From positions 82,282 through 146,281 of the forward strand of contig NW_003314405.1 in the NCBI RefSeq assembly GCF_000143415.4: DNA of 64,000 nt. Direction: 5' to 3'. Made by a program: the position numbers and the translations under genes. This DNA is from Selaginella moellendorffii. Lineage: Eukaryota; Streptophyta; Lycopodiopsida; Selaginellales; Selaginellaceae. This document shows positions 20,899 through 32,713 of the stretch, one piece after another. A model generated the notes under the pieces. That model was not told the DNA's origin. It worked only from the letters and a program-made list of their open reading frames with translations, and did not search any database. The number at the start of each line of letters is the position of its first letter. The first letter of the stretch is position 1.

Positions 20899-21526
20899 AT
20901 GGGCCTTTTTTCTCGGCTGCGACACAGGCATCATCACCACGAGGTATGATTGATCGTTTAAAGTTCGCTATAGAAATGCTGTTCCAAGTTTCTAAGTTCT
21001 TGTTCTCCAGGAAGAAGAAGAACACTCAGCAGGAAAAGACCATGTTTCCAATGAGCAAGAGCTCATTGTCGAGCAGCAGGAGCAGCAGCAGCAGCATCAC
21101 GAGAGGAAGCCGGAGAATGAAATGCTGTTGCCACTGGAAGAGCCAATTGAGCCCCCAGAAAACATCCTCCCGATCAAGTGTCCGCATCCAGAGCCGTGCA
21201 TCGTTCATGTAAGTTCTTCCTCTCTAAGTCTTGTTCTTGCTTAGAACTTCCATCGACTGGATCGGAGAGAGCTCACAGCGATGGCCACTTCGCCTTTGTC
21301 GGTGTAGGATGGAAGGATCTGGAAGGAGCGAATCGCCGCAAAACGCTCGAGCAGCGTTGGAGCAAACACAGATGGAAGAACGCATCACTCTCGAGCTGGA
21401 AGCATGCGTCTAGAACTTCTTCCGCGCAACCATGTTGGTGTCCAGGCCGCGCACACTCCCGCATCGCCCACGGTGATAACTTCGTACAGCGCTCCAGAGA
21501 AAGCGTTAATAACGATGCTGGATTAA
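20899..21526 (+). CDS. Small conserved plant protein with CPHPEPC motif
   Basis: Three exons join in frame: 20899-20943, 21011-21208 and 21308-21526 (462 nt, 153 residues). The protein starts MGLFSRLRHRHHHHE, has a Glu/Gln-rich low-complexity stretch, then a conserved-looking core IKCPHPEPCIVHDGRIWKER split exactly by intron 2, followed by a Ser/Arg-rich tail ending ALITMLD. I recall plant proteins of unknown function with a similar C-x-PEPC-IV-DGR core but cannot name the family. An alternative acceptor inside intron 2 (cttgcttag at 21244) would instead give a frame ending at 21306; the 21308 acceptor is preferred because it preserves the DGRIWKER block. Confidence 0.65.
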
Positions 21527-21637
21527 TTACCATAGTGGGATTTTGGCTAGTGCTAAATAAACACGGGTTAATCCTAGGGCGGGTTTTACAGGGGTTTAGG
21601 GCTCTTGGGAGGAAATGTAGATCGTCCTGGGCGGGCG

Positions 21638-23183
21638 ATGGAAGCAGGGGCGATCCTTCGAGCGCCTGGCGTGGATTTGAGCCGCCAGGGAGTCGATAGA
21701 TCCACGGCGGCACTGCCTAACAGAGGTATGCTCGGAAATTTCGATTCTTTGCGCGAGATTTCAAGAAATGCGCGTGGCTGGAGTGTAGGATCTCTCGCGT
21801 TTCCCAGGGCGCGGAGCTGGCGACCGAGCGCTGTGTCGAGCGAGACTACTGGGAATATCGATTCCAGAGCGCAGCCACGGCCGCAATGCTTAGAACACAA
21901 TCGCGATGGTAATGACAAGAAAATCACAAGGGGAGTTTATGCCCAAGAACTGGAAGTGGCTGCTCGAGCTGTGCAGCTGGGTTGTATGCTCGCGCAGCGT
22001 GTCCAGGAGAGAATTCTCCGGAAAGAAGAGAATGCCGGTTCCAAGGACGATAAATCGCTCGTCACAGTCGCAGGTAATCCATTGCGCGAAAAATTCTTCT
22101 CGTTTGAGCTCATTCTCTCTGGCTGTTCTTGCTTGTTCTAGACTGGGGAGTCCAAGCAGTCGTTAGCTGGGTGCTCTCCCAAGCTTTTGGAGAGGAGGTA
22201 TCGATCATAGCCGAGGAAGACACGAAAGGCCTGAAAGGAATGAATGGAATCCAGACGCTCCAGCGGGTCGTAGCAGTGGTGAATGAGTGCCTGTCCCAAG
22301 CCTCGGTGGTCGGTCTCACTCCTCCATCGCGCAAGCTCGGGACGATCGAGGTACTCCGAGCTATCAACAAGGGAAACTCGGAAGTTCGCTCCAGCAGGAG
22401 CTGGGTCTTGGATCCCGTGGATGGAACTCTTGGATTCGTGCGTGGCGATCAGTATGCTATTGCTCTGGGGATGATCGAAGACGGCCGAGTGGTGCTGGGA
22501 GTTCTCGGCTGCCCGAATTATCCGATGAGACCGCAGTGGTTGAACTATCACCAGAAGTACTACCGACTTGCCAGTAAGATCGCACCACCACCACCGGGAA
22601 AATGGCACAAAGGCTGTGTTCTTACCTCTGCGAAAGGAGCTGGACAGGCATGGATGGAGCCCCTGGTTTGGAACTCGGATGGCTCTTTCTTGCTGAATCC
22701 TCCTCGAGTGGTAGCAGTCTCTCCGGTGGATGATCCAGCGCAAGCTACTTTCTGCGAGCCCGTCGAGAAGGCCAACTCAAGCCATTCATTCACGGAAGGA
22801 GTTGCTGACAGCCTTGGCCTGAGGTACGCGAAAGTCTTTCTCTGCGAGCGGCAAAAACTAACTTTTGTCTCCCTGGCAGGAAACGTCCGTTACGGGTCTA
22901 CAGTATGGCGAAGTATGCAGCAATTGCTCGTGGCGACGCGGAGATCTTCATGAAATTCGCAAGAGCGGGTTACAAGGAGAAGATCTGGGATCACGCTGCC
23001 GGAGTGTTGATAGTGGAGGAAGCCGGGGGAGTGGTAACTGACGCTGGCGGTCGGCCTCTAGATTTTTCAAAGGGACGGTATTTAGAAGGGCTGGACAGGG
23101 GGATCATCGTGAGCTGCGGGACGGGCCTGCACAGGAGAATTATCTCAGCAGTGGACGCGAGCTGGAATTCGTCCAAGCTGTGA
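21638..23183 (+). CDS. HAL2/SAL-type 3'(2'),5'-bisphosphate nucleotidase
   Basis: Three exons join in frame: 21638-22073, 22142-22823 and 22880-23183 (1422 nt, 473 residues). It belongs to the lithium-sensitive inositol monophosphatase superfamily. EEDTKG supplies a metal ligand, [20 protein letters not shown] (about residue 236) is the central metal-binding motif, and [15 protein letters not shown] (about residue 410) is the C-terminal one. SAL/HAL2 enzymes convert phosphoadenosine phosphate (PAP) to AMP, protecting sulfur metabolism and controlling retrograde stress signalling. The first roughly 100 residues are Arg/Ser/Ala-rich without acidic clusters and are likely an organelle transit peptide. 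The gene starts 112 bp after the preceding plus-strand gene ends. Confidence 0.9.
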
Positions 23184-23344
23184 CAGACAGGACGGCGGTC
23201 TATGGAAACACGCGTCTTTAGATGATGAAGAAAATGGAAGAACACTTGGCCCAATGAGGAGAAGACACGCTGCCTTCGGAGGTTCGTGACAGATACATAA
23301 GTTGTGTTTGTCCTCGAAGGATCGTCACTGATTTCTGGTTTCCA

Positions 23345-23647
23345 ATGGAGGAGCAGGAAAACCATCAGCAGCAGCAGCAGCAGCAGCAGCCGCGAAGGGG
23401 ATCAAACGCTGTCAAAGCAGCCGTGGTCGAAGAAATTGCTCAAAGCGTAGTCTCGCTCTTCACTGCCGTTCAAGAGCTGGATTCCAAGAGCGAGGAGAGT
23501 GGTGGTAGTGGAGCCGCTAGCTCAAAAAGCCAGGAGGAGGAGAATCGGGCTCCAGGCCGCGAGAGCGAGAGCTCGAGATCAAACTGCCAGGAACAGAATG
23601 GAGCTGCAAAGAGCGATGTTCCTGGAGATCAGCGTGGTGTAAGTTAA
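23345..23647 (+). CDS. Possible small Gln-rich protein
   Basis: A 100-residue frame beginning MEEQENH followed by eight Gln encoded by a CAG run, then VKAAVVEEIAQSVVSLFTAVQ, an amphipathic helix, and a Ser/Glu-rich tail. The frame ends near a perfect donor (GGTGTAAGTTAA), so it may be spliced. It lies in the 520-bp gap between the nucleotidase and MED21, tail-to-tail with MED21. It could be a genuine short gene or merely the 3' UTR of the nucleotidase. No family recognised. Confidence 0.3.
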   Translation: MEEQENHQQQQQQQQPRRGSNAVKAAVVEEIAQSVVSLFTAVQELDSKSEESGGSGAASSKSQEEENRAPGRESESSRSNCQEQNGAAKSDVPGDQRGVS

Positions 23648-23705
23648 TTGTCAGGAGTTTCTGATGTGAATAGGAAAACTCTACTCACCTCCTCGAAAGC
23701 TTTTG

Positions 23706-24401
23706 TCATTGTAACTGCTTGAAACGAAGGCAGTCATCCGCAGCTGTGTGGAAGAGCTCCCTCATTAGTTTGAGCTCTTCTTCTGTGTTTTTCAATCAAA
23801 CACGCAGGAAAAAAAAAACAAAAGACGAGGTTTTGTGTCTAGTTTGTTTAGCTGAGAGAAATATCAATAGTGAACCTGCAAGATCCAGCTCCAGCTGTAG
23901 CTCTTTCCCAATCTCCTCATTTTCTGCCTGCTCAATAGGAGATCTTACTTTGTTTTTGCTATCAATGAAGAAAAAAATAAGAGTACCTGGAGCTCCGCAA
24001 TTCGCTTGAGCTGTGCCTCTTCACCACCTTCGGCTATTGGCAAGGCAGCCACAAGCGCATCAAACTGAGAAAAAGCGCCAGCAAAGAAAAAAAAAAATGA
24101 GCAAGAGCGAAAGAAAAAAGAAGCGAGAAATCCAAACCTGTTTTGCGGCCTGGACGAGAGTCGATGCCATTTCCGGGGCTTGTTCTTGCTGCTGTTGTGG
24201 CTGCTGTGATTGCTGTGCTTGCTGCTGCTGCTGCTGCTGCTGGCCGGGCAGAGGAGGCGCGCCAGGAGCTAGTGCCTGTGGATCCGGGTAGTTTTGCGAG
24301 AGGCGGACCGGCGCTGCATCGCGCTGCAAGGATCCGACGCTGTTGAAGGCGAGGAAGGCGATCTTGTTCACCTGGTCCTGGAGTTGCGTGATGATGTCCA
24401 T
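23706..24401 (-). CDS. MED21: Mediator complex subunit 21 (MED21)
   Basis: Four exons join in frame: 24138-24401, 23987-24064, 23876-23930 and 23706-23782 (474 nt, 157 residues). The N-terminus MDIITQLQDQVNKIAFLAFN is the conserved MED21 helix. It is followed by a Gln-rich low-complexity insert encoded by CTG/CAG repeats (about 24185-24240), then QAAKQ-FDALVAALPIAEG and a coiled-coil C-terminus (ENEEIGKELQLELDLA, EEELKLMRELFHTAADDCL). MED21 pairs with MED7 in the Mediator middle module, which links transcription factors to RNA polymerase II. The Gln tract makes it slightly longer than most MED21 proteins. A telo-box-like aaccctaaaa lies just upstream at 24426. Confidence 0.92.
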
Positions 24402-24429
24402 GACCATGAGCCCTAACACTCAAGAACCC

Positions 24430-26317
24430 TAAAAGGTCTCATATTATTATCACCTTTAAGAACACAAGCTAATTATAATTAGGGATTGTGGAAAAGGGAT
24501 AAAGGTGGCCATTTTCTGCATGCCACTTCTATAAAGATGGAATCTTGGAAAGGAGTATACAAAGTAAGAATCATTTCTTTTCTCATCCACATTGCACCTA
24601 ATGGATGTCATACAAATGCACACAAATGGATGTCATACAAAATCTAGCACTTTCATATTGCACCTTTTCTTTCAAGAGTGACAGCTTTCCCACAATCTTA
24701 GGTGTAACAAAGAGTAAGAGCATACATTGACTAGGGTTTGAGTGAGAGCTCTTTGTGTGTAGGTAACCATGTGTCTTATTCTTTTGTGTGTTATCTAGGC
24801 ACAACATAGGCACTTGAAGAGCAAGAGTAAGCATTGATCAAGTCATTGCACACCACAGTATAACTCTTGTTCTTTTGTGTTTTGGTGTGTTGTGCTATCC
24901 TTGTATGACATGGGCATATTTTGAGTTGACTTACATCAGATTGTTGGTTGGGCTTTTTATTTCTTACTCAGATACATTGAAGTAAGTAGAGTTATTATAT
25001 TATAATGCCTTCATGTGAGGAAGTGCAATGCAAGGAGATGAAGGATATGCCTTCATATGAAGAAGTGTAATGCAAAGAAATGAAGGAAGAGTCTTCATGT
25101 AAAATGGTAAATGAAAAGCTTTAAATGTAATAAAAGATCACCAATGAAAAAGTTCCACATGAAATGGTGGAAGCTCCAACCACATGATATAATATGGAGG
25201 CTCTAATAGTAGAGGTGGAAGCCAAATCAGACTGATGGACACAAGCTTGAGCAATATATGGCAACACATAAAAATGGGGATGCATGTTTGTTTGTCTACA
25301 TCCATATGAGAGTTGTGGCTTCTTCTCGTGGGCCATATAACCTCGTGACATCACATACATCATACAACCTAGGGTGGAAGCTTGTATTTTTGTGTTGATT
25401 ATGACTTATTTGCATGGAGAGATACTCTTCACTAGTGAAAACCTTGTTTATATTTCTAATGTTAATATATAAATCATAGTTTTACCCCTTAAAGGCATTT
25501 GTTGTTACTTGCTAATAGCACTATAAGTGGATGGCAAAACACAAGAAAAAAAAACCTTGGCTAACAATCTGATGTAGGGCTCTGATTGCAAATCCATACT
25601 AAATGCAATAAAAACGCCCATATAGCACAGGAATAGCACAACACACGCTTAAAACAACAGCCATGCCACCTACTTGCAAAGAGATCTCACTCATGGATTT
25701 TTGTTCACAACAAAATCTAACAAAGGGAATCTTGTCAAGATTTATTTTCTTTATTATAATTCAATTATAAACCACACATTTATACAGTCTAAACCTGAGA
25801 TGATGATGATGATGATGTGGCATCAAAGTGGCAAGATGAACATGCATGCTCATACATAAAAAAAATATTCTCAAATGATTTCATAAGTTTACACACACCC
25901 GTGCCTTTTACAGAAATCTTTTTCATACTTTTACCTGAAAAGACATGTGTTTCACCAATCCTGCTGTACCTGTACCTGGTGCCATATGGTGTTAACTGCT
26001 AACAACAAATTAATTGCCATAGATCACCCAAATATATCATCCAATATACACCATAAACTCAAGAACTAAGGCAAATGAGAAACTCTCTAGATTGCAATTG
26101 ATTATGGTAATATGAGCAAACTCTCTATTAGCCGATCCAACAGAGCTACTATTCACATCGCCCAACTATTTGATCATGTCCTCATCCTGCACTTGTTTTC
26201 CCTCAAATACCCAGCATGTAAGGTTCTCAAATAAAGTGAATATATTGCATGAAGGACACCCTCACACCCACAGACACTCACACATTCACTCGTACAAGCA
26301 ATTGGAGGCACCAAAGA
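24430..26317. other. AT-rich intergenic region with decayed repeat DNA
   Basis: About 1.9 kb with no intact gene. At 25005-25110 an imperfect 43-bp unit is repeated about 2.5 times (gccttcatgtgaggaagtgc / gccttcatatgaagaagtgt). A 13-bp inverted pair (acatcagattgtt at about 24942; aacaatctgatgt at about 25563) brackets 600 bp. Next to the second copy, ggctctgattgcaa resembles an initiator-Met primer-binding site read on the minus strand. This suggests a degraded LTR element, but no LTR pair was found. A GAT microsatellite lies at 25801-25816. Confidence 0.35.
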
Positions 26318-27874
26318 ATGTCCCAAGTTCACATCCTGGCGATGCCATTTCCAGGACAAGGCCACATCTCTCCAATGCTCAATCTCGTCAAACACTTGAT
26401 CTCGCGCTCCACAAGCGTTGTGGTGACCATTGTCAACATTGATAGCATCCACCGCAAGCTCCACGCAGCAACACAAACTTCTCCATCTCCATCTCCATCC
26501 TTCGATCAACTTCGCTTCGTTTCCATCCCCTTCCACTGGTCCATCCCGCACGGCTTCGATGCGTACTGCATGCAAAACATGGTGTCCTTCATGGAGGCCG
26601 CCGAGAGCATGAACGTCGAACTCGAAAAGCTCCTCCGCGAGCTCCACCCCAGCTCCAACTTTTGCTGCCTCATCTCCGACTACTTCCTCCCCTGGACGCA
26701 GCGAGTCGCCGACAAGTTTGGAATCCCCAGAGTGGCGCTCTGGTGTGGCTGCGCTGCCTGGTCCTCGCTCGAGTTCCACATCCAAGACATGGTCTCCAGG
26801 AACCACGTTCCAGGTGATCGATCACTCGTGATTCATTCTCCGGAACTTCTAAGCTTTTTCTCGTCCTGTTTCCCTGCAGTCTTGGAGCTCGACCAAGCCT
26901 CCTTCCTCGTCGACTATATCCCCGGCCTCCCTCCACTTCACCCGGCTGACATTCCCACGTATCTCCACACGGCCAGCGAGCGATGGATCCAGATGATTGT
27001 CGAGAGAGCCCCGTTGATACGTCAAGCTGCCTGGGTCCTCGTCGACTCTTTCAGCGAGCTCGAGCCTCAGGTCTTTGAGGCGATGCAGCAGCGTCTCGGC
27101 CACAAGTTCGTGTCGGTCGGACCGCTCTCCCTGCTCCACAGCTCTAGCTCCACCATAGCTTTGCGACCGGCAGACGAGCAGTGCCTCGAGTGGCTGGACG
27201 GCCAGGCTCCAGCTTCCGTAGTGTACATTTCTTTCGGAAGTAATGCCGTACTGTCCGTGGATCAGTTTGAGGAGCTCGCCGAGGCGTTGGAAGCCATGAA
27301 GCAGCCGTTCCTGTGGGTGATCCGTCCGGAGCTCGTCACGGCCGCTCGTCCGGATGTTCTTCCACGATTGGACGAGAGCGACGTCGAGCAGAGGAAAGCA
27401 GCGTTCCTGGAGAGAACCAGAAACTTCGGCTTCGTCACTGCCTGGTCGCCGCAGCTCAAAGTTCTCTCGCATGCTGCCGTAGGATGCTTCGTCACCCACT
27501 GCGGTTGGAACTCCATCCAGGAGAGCATAGCCAGTGGCGTTCCAATGGTCGGATGGCCTTGGGCTGCCGAGCAGAACTTAAACTGCAAGCTCATGGCCGA
27601 GGACTGGAAGCTCGGTCTCCGTTTTCGTCAAGTCACCGACACCGACACCGACACCACCGCTGCTGTTAATGCCGCCAAGAGAGGCGGCGTGATAAAATCT
27701 GTCCAGATCCAGAAGATCATACGGGAGATCGTGGAAGATCACGAAGTTGCAGCCGAGCTTCGGGCAAAAGCCAAGCAAATGAAAGACGTCGCCAGAGCTG
27801 CTGTCGCGAACGGTGGCTCGTCCTTCCAGAACTTATCTCGTTTCTGTGAAGAACTCGCGGCCACGTCGTTCTGA
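26318..27874 (+). CDS. UDP-dependent glycosyltransferase (family 1 UGT), intronless
   Basis: A 518-residue single-exon frame starting MSQVHILAMPFPGQGHISP, the usual UGT N-terminus with the catalytic His at position 16; an in-frame ATG at 26249 would add 23 low-complexity residues and is unlikely. Residues about 376-419 form the PSPG box (WSPQLKVLSHAAVGCF, THCGWNS, GWPWAAEQN) that binds the UDP-sugar; the terminal Gln favours UDP-glucose. These cytosolic enzymes glycosylate hormones and secondary metabolites; the acceptor cannot be told from sequence. A short GACACC repeat near 27639 adds a Thr-Asp run after the PSPG box. Confidence 0.93.
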   Translation: MSQVHILAMPFPGQGHISPMLNLVKHLISRSTSVVVTIVNIDSIHRKLHAATQTSPSPSPSFDQLRFVSIPFHWSIPHGFDAYCMQNMVSFMEAAESMNVELEKLLRELHPSSNFCCLISDYFLPWTQRVADKFGIPRVALWCGCAAWSSLEFHIQDMVSRNHVPGDRSLVIHSPELLSFFSSCFPAVLELDQASFLVDYIPGLPPLHPADIPTYLHTASERWIQMIVERAPLIRQAAWVLVDSFSELEPQVFEAMQQRLGHKFVSVGPLSLLHSSSSTIALRPADEQCLEWLDGQAPASVVYISFGSNAVLSVDQFEELAEALEAMKQPFLWVIRPELVTAARPDVLPRLDESDVEQRKAAFLERTRNFGFVTAWSPQLKVLSHAAVGCFVTHCGWNSIQESIASGVPMVGWPWAAEQNLNCKLMAEDWKLGLRFRQVTDTDTDTTAAVNAAKRGGVIKSVQIQKIIREIVEDHEVAAELRAKAKQMKDVARAAVANGGSSFQNLSRFCEELAATSF

Positions 27875-27917
27875 ATCAAATGTCAACTCTAAGATGTTGT
27901 CCTAGCACTTTTTCTGC

Positions 27918-29753
27918 CTATAGCTGCTGTAACTCTTCCTCCTCCTGGTCGCTGTCTCTCCAGATGCTTGATAGCAACACATAAGGTGAGGAAGGCCCGA
28001 CCGGATCCCCGCCTTCCATGACTTTTCTTGCGATTCGAGCTCCTCCTCTGAGACTTCCCTGTGTCTTGCATCCATGAAGCAAGCTCGCCAGCTCCAAGCC
28101 ACTGGCTTCAAACGGCATGCTGCTCATCAATTCTTCTGCGTCGGTCAGCCTCCCTGCTCGGCCCAGAAGATTGATCAGACACCGAAAGTGACCTGCCACC
28201 GGAGCCATGAAAAAATCCCCGGTGATAGAGACAAAGCACTGCCTTGCGTACCCGAGCAATCCAGAGTGGCTGCAAGCCGACAGAACGCTCATGAAGGTGA
28301 GTTCGGACGGACTTGTTCCATCTAGCTTCATATCCTGGAACAGAACCAAGGCCTCCTCAGGGACTCCATTTTGAGCGTACGCTGTTATCAAAGCGTTCCA
28401 CGTGATGCTGTCCCGGAGGCCCATGCTGTCGAAAACTTTCCTGGAATCCTCAAGGGCCCCGCACTGTCCATACATGTGGATCAAAGCGTTGTCAAGCTCG
28501 AGTACCAATGGAGCCTTGAAGTTCACGCGGATGCCCTCGTGAAGCAGCCTTCCCTGTCTCAGCGCCGGGATGCAAGCGCACGCATCCACCATGCTGACGA
28601 AAGTAACTTCGTTCGGTAGCAGGCCCTCCAGATCCATGTAAATCCCCAGCTCGAGAGCTTCTTTCCCACAGTCGTTCTGAGCATAAGCAGCAACCATGGC
28701 CGACCATGTCACCACGTTCTTGTGAGGAATGCTGTCGAAAATCTGCTTTGCATCGTTAACGCTGCCACACTTTCCATACATGTTGACGAGCGCGCTTGCC
28801 ACCTTAACATCGTTGTGGCATCCTGATGCGACTGCTTTGGAGTGGATATATCTCCCGTCTTCCAGAGCGGAAGAGCTCGCACATACCTCCAAAATGCTGG
28901 TAAACGTCACGGGGCCGGGCCCAACTCCTTCCAGATCCATGAAGCGAAACACCAGCAGAGCTTGCTTACGGGATCCATTCTGAGCGTATGCTGCAACCAT
29001 GGCATTCCAGGAGATCAGGTTCTTCTCGAAAATCTCGCAAAAGGCTATCCGAGCACTTACCAGGCAGTGGCATCTGCCATACATGGTGACCAGCGCTGTT
29101 CCAACTTTCACGTCGTCTTCAAGGATCGTCCCTGAAACTGCCTGATGAATCACCCGACCGTGTGCGAGTTCAGTACAAGCATCCAACGTACTCAGAACTG
29201 CAATGCCATCGACCTGGACACCCTCCAAGTCCATCGCTTTAAACACGTCCAGAGCTTCACCGTTGCAACCATTGCTGGCATAGGCAGCCACCATCGTGGT
29301 CCAGGAAACCAGATCTCTCTGCGGCATTTTGTCGAACAGCTCCCTTGCCTGTAGAACATACCCATTGTGGGCAAACGCCGCGAACATTATCGTCCACGTG
29401 AAGAGATTCTTCCGCTCGATGCTCTCGAAAGCCGCGACAGCATCATCCAAGCTCTGGCACTTGCCATACATTTGCACCAGCAAGTTTCCCAAAAACCTGT
29501 CCCCGCGGAAAGTCTTTCGGGAAATGAGAGCGTGGACCTTTTTCCCCTGTTCCAAGGCCCTGTTGTCACCACACTGCCGTAGAAAGCTAGCGTAAGTGTC
29601 GTAGGAGCAGCTTCTGCCGGATCTGTCGAGCTCGTCGACAGCGCTGCTTACTTGACGATCGTCCAGGCAAACGTGCTTGTCATCCTTACTCAAGCTCAAA
29701 AGAGCAGCGGCTTGCCCGGGTCTACATCTTTCCCTTCTTAAAGCATGGATCAT
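27918..29753 (-). CDS. PLS-class pentatricopeptide repeat protein
   Basis: An intronless frame of 611 residues. Tandem PPR motifs run from about residue 90 to 520, with the characteristic alternation of GNLLVQMYGKC, KNLFTWTIMFAAFAHNG, DLVSWTTMVAAYASNG and VTFTSILEVCASSSALEDG blocks. The tail (HFRCLINLLGRAGRLTDAEELM) is an E-type domain that is cut short; there is no DYW deaminase domain. PLS-type proteins bind organellar RNA and often specify C-to-U editing sites. Lacking DYW, this one would need a partner deaminase or act in another RNA-processing step. The N-terminus is not a clear transit peptide. Confidence 0.92.
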   Translation of the reverse strand: MIHALRRERCRPGQAAALLSLSKDDKHVCLDDRQVSSAVDELDRSGRSCSYDTYASFLRQCGDNRALEQGKKVHALISRKTFRGDRFLGNLLVQMYGKCQSLDDAVAAFESIERKNLFTWTIMFAAFAHNGYVLQARELFDKMPQRDLVSWTTMVAAYASNGCNGEALDVFKAMDLEGVQVDGIAVLSTLDACTELAHGRVIHQAVSGTILEDDVKVGTALVTMYGRCHCLVSARIAFCEIFEKNLISWNAMVAAYAQNGSRKQALLVFRFMDLEGVGPGPVTFTSILEVCASSSALEDGRYIHSKAVASGCHNDVKVASALVNMYGKCGSVNDAKQIFDSIPHKNVVTWSAMVAAYAQNDCGKEALELGIYMDLEGLLPNEVTFVSMVDACACIPALRQGRLLHEGIRVNFKAPLVLELDNALIHMYGQCGALEDSRKVFDSMGLRDSITWNALITAYAQNGVPEEALVLFQDMKLDGTSPSELTFMSVLSACSHSGLLGYARQCFVSITGDFFMAPVAGHFRCLINLLGRAGRLTDAEELMSSMPFEASGLELASLLHGCKTQGSLRGGARIARKVMEGGDPVGPSSPYVLLSSIWRDSDQEEEELQQL

Positions 29754-29894
29754 ATGGACACGTTTACCACTTAGCCAAGCGAACTTAAGATATCGAGAGG
29801 AGACTTACTTGTTTCGCTGTCAATTTTGAGCAAGCTGTCAAAGGACGATTAGCTTTTTCTTTGCAGAAAGCAAACGAAAAATACTCACCAGTTT

Positions 29895-31247
29895 CTAGCC
29901 GAGATCCACCGGAGCGGGCTCGCTGCCACAGCTATAGACCTGCCTTATATCGTGCAGTAAGTGATGCTTCCTCCTCCTCAAGAGCGAATTTCTCAATGTT
30001 GGATTCGCCACCTCGCTTGCAATGGCTGGATCCCCGGTCACGAACACAATCTCCTTGAAATATCTATCCACGATGAAGCAGTAGTCGAGGTCCGGCCAGC
30101 CAGCCCTGGACAGCGCTGGATACTCGTTATCAAACTCCGGACATGACTCCGGCCAAGGGAGTACCTTCCAGCCCCTGGAATTCACCACAACCACGTCCTC
30201 CTTCCTGGCCTTCAATCCCTTTCTCCTCGGAACCATCCAGTCTCTCACGTAGAGCTTCCCACCTTCGAGGCACTTCCTCGTCCATTTTCCCAGCTCGCTC
30301 TCCGGATCGTCAAACTCGTTGTTGAGATTCATGTAAGCTCGAAAGTCACAGCAGTAGACAAGCCTCCTCTCGTCCGGCTTGTGGAGCTTAAACCACGCAT
30401 GTTTCCTGTCCCAGGGACGTTCTTCCGCGTCGGGTAGACTCTCCCAGAATTTCTTCTCCACGGGAAACTCGTCACACCAATCTGGAATGCTGTGAGGCAG
30501 TTTCTCGATCGCGACCTCGAAGCTGGGCTGGAAGAGCATCACATCCTTCCTCAAATCCATCCCAAAGTGCTCGTTGATCGACATCTCTGCCGGCTTCCCC
30601 TCACACTCGTAAACCTGTCGTAGCTGTGGAAGATCAAAGACTCTCTCGTTGGAGAAGCAACTCTCCTCGAAATATTTGAGGAGCCTCATCCAGATCTCGG
30701 GCAAGACCACAGCCTCTCGGATCAAAACCCGCGATCCCGTCACGAACAGGCCTTGCCGCTCCACGAAATCTTCTTTCATGCCACGCGCTTGGATCAAATC
30801 CGCCAGCCCGACGTCCAGCTCCTCTGGAGTGCTCTCGAATCCCAGATATTTCCTGGTCACGCGACGTACCTCGTACTGCGATGGACGCACCGAGCACGGC
30901 AGCCAGCCCTGTTCTTGATCCATTTCCTCGGCCGTGGTGTAGATCCTGCCCTGTTCTAGCCGCTCCTCCACCCAGCGGAAGAGCGGATGCCTCTCGGATG
31001 GGATTTCCTGGAACTTCTTGTACGCTGCGGTGTCCCAGACGTAGAAGAACTGTGATTCCGGCCGTGGACGCTGCGCCGCCTCAACCCTGGCCTCGATCAG
31101 CGTGCGATGCAAATGCACGAGCAATTCCTCGTCCGTGACCTCCACCGGGAATGATGTGCGCACGACACCGTAGTAATCGAATGGATCGAGCGACCTGTTC
31201 CACTTCGCGAGATTGCGGAGCTTGGCAAGAGCGCGCTTTGGGCTCAT
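29895..31247 (-). CDS. Unrecognised 450-residue protein with internal repeat
   Basis: A single-exon frame. I chose ATG 31247 (MSPKRALAKLRNLAKWNRSL) rather than the in-frame ATG at 31286 because a telo-box-like aaccctaaacc lies between them, a motif normally found in plant leaders. The protein is soluble-looking, rich in Trp, Tyr, Arg and Glu. Two related blocks about 230 residues apart share a pattern: YVWDTAAYKKF...RWVEERLEQGRIYT and YCCDFRAYMNL...KWTRKCLEGGKLYV. This implies an ancient internal duplication. No known domain recognised. It is divergent from the polyubiquitin gene, with about 120 bp between the start codon and the apparent ubiquitin leader. Confidence 0.65.
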   Translation of the reverse strand: MSPKRALAKLRNLAKWNRSLDPFDYYGVVRTSFPVEVTDEELLVHLHRTLIEARVEAAQRPRPESQFFYVWDTAAYKKFQEIPSERHPLFRWVEERLEQGRIYTTAEEMDQEQGWLPCSVRPSQYEVRRVTRKYLGFESTPEELDVGLADLIQARGMKEDFVERQGLFVTGSRVLIREAVVLPEIWMRLLKYFEESCFSNERVFDLPQLRQVYECEGKPAEMSINEHFGMDLRKDVMLFQPSFEVAIEKLPHSIPDWCDEFPVEKKFWESLPDAEERPWDRKHAWFKLHKPDERRLVYCCDFRAYMNLNNEFDDPESELGKWTRKCLEGGKLYVRDWMVPRRKGLKARKEDVVVVNSRGWKVLPWPESCPEFDNEYPALSRAGWPDLDYCFIVDRYFKEIVFVTGDPAIASEVANPTLRNSLLRRRKHHLLHDIRQVYSCGSEPAPVDLG

Positions 31248-31406
31248 CAAGAACCCTAAACCCCCAACGGAATATCTGAGATTCAACGGTCACGATTGAT
31301 TGTATCCTGGGCGCCTGTTCAACGGCCATGATTGTTCTTCTCGAGTATAAAGCAAAGGATAGGGCAAGGGTTTGCCACAATTTGTGGGCGGTGGTTGCGT
31401 TTCTTG

Positions 31407-32713
<1,307 letters not shown>

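Noticed and set aside
22138-22793. Long minus-strand frame across the nucleotidase exon 2
   Set aside because: Antisense of a gene with clear metal-binding motifs and splice continuity.
24942-25576. Pair of 13-bp inverted repeats as a DNA-transposon TIR
   Set aside because: No target-site duplication, no transposase and poor extension of the repeats; kept only as a note in the intergenic description.
26174-27499. Two long minus-strand frames opposite the UGT
   Set aside because: GC-rich antisense frames without motifs; the plus frame has the PSPG box.
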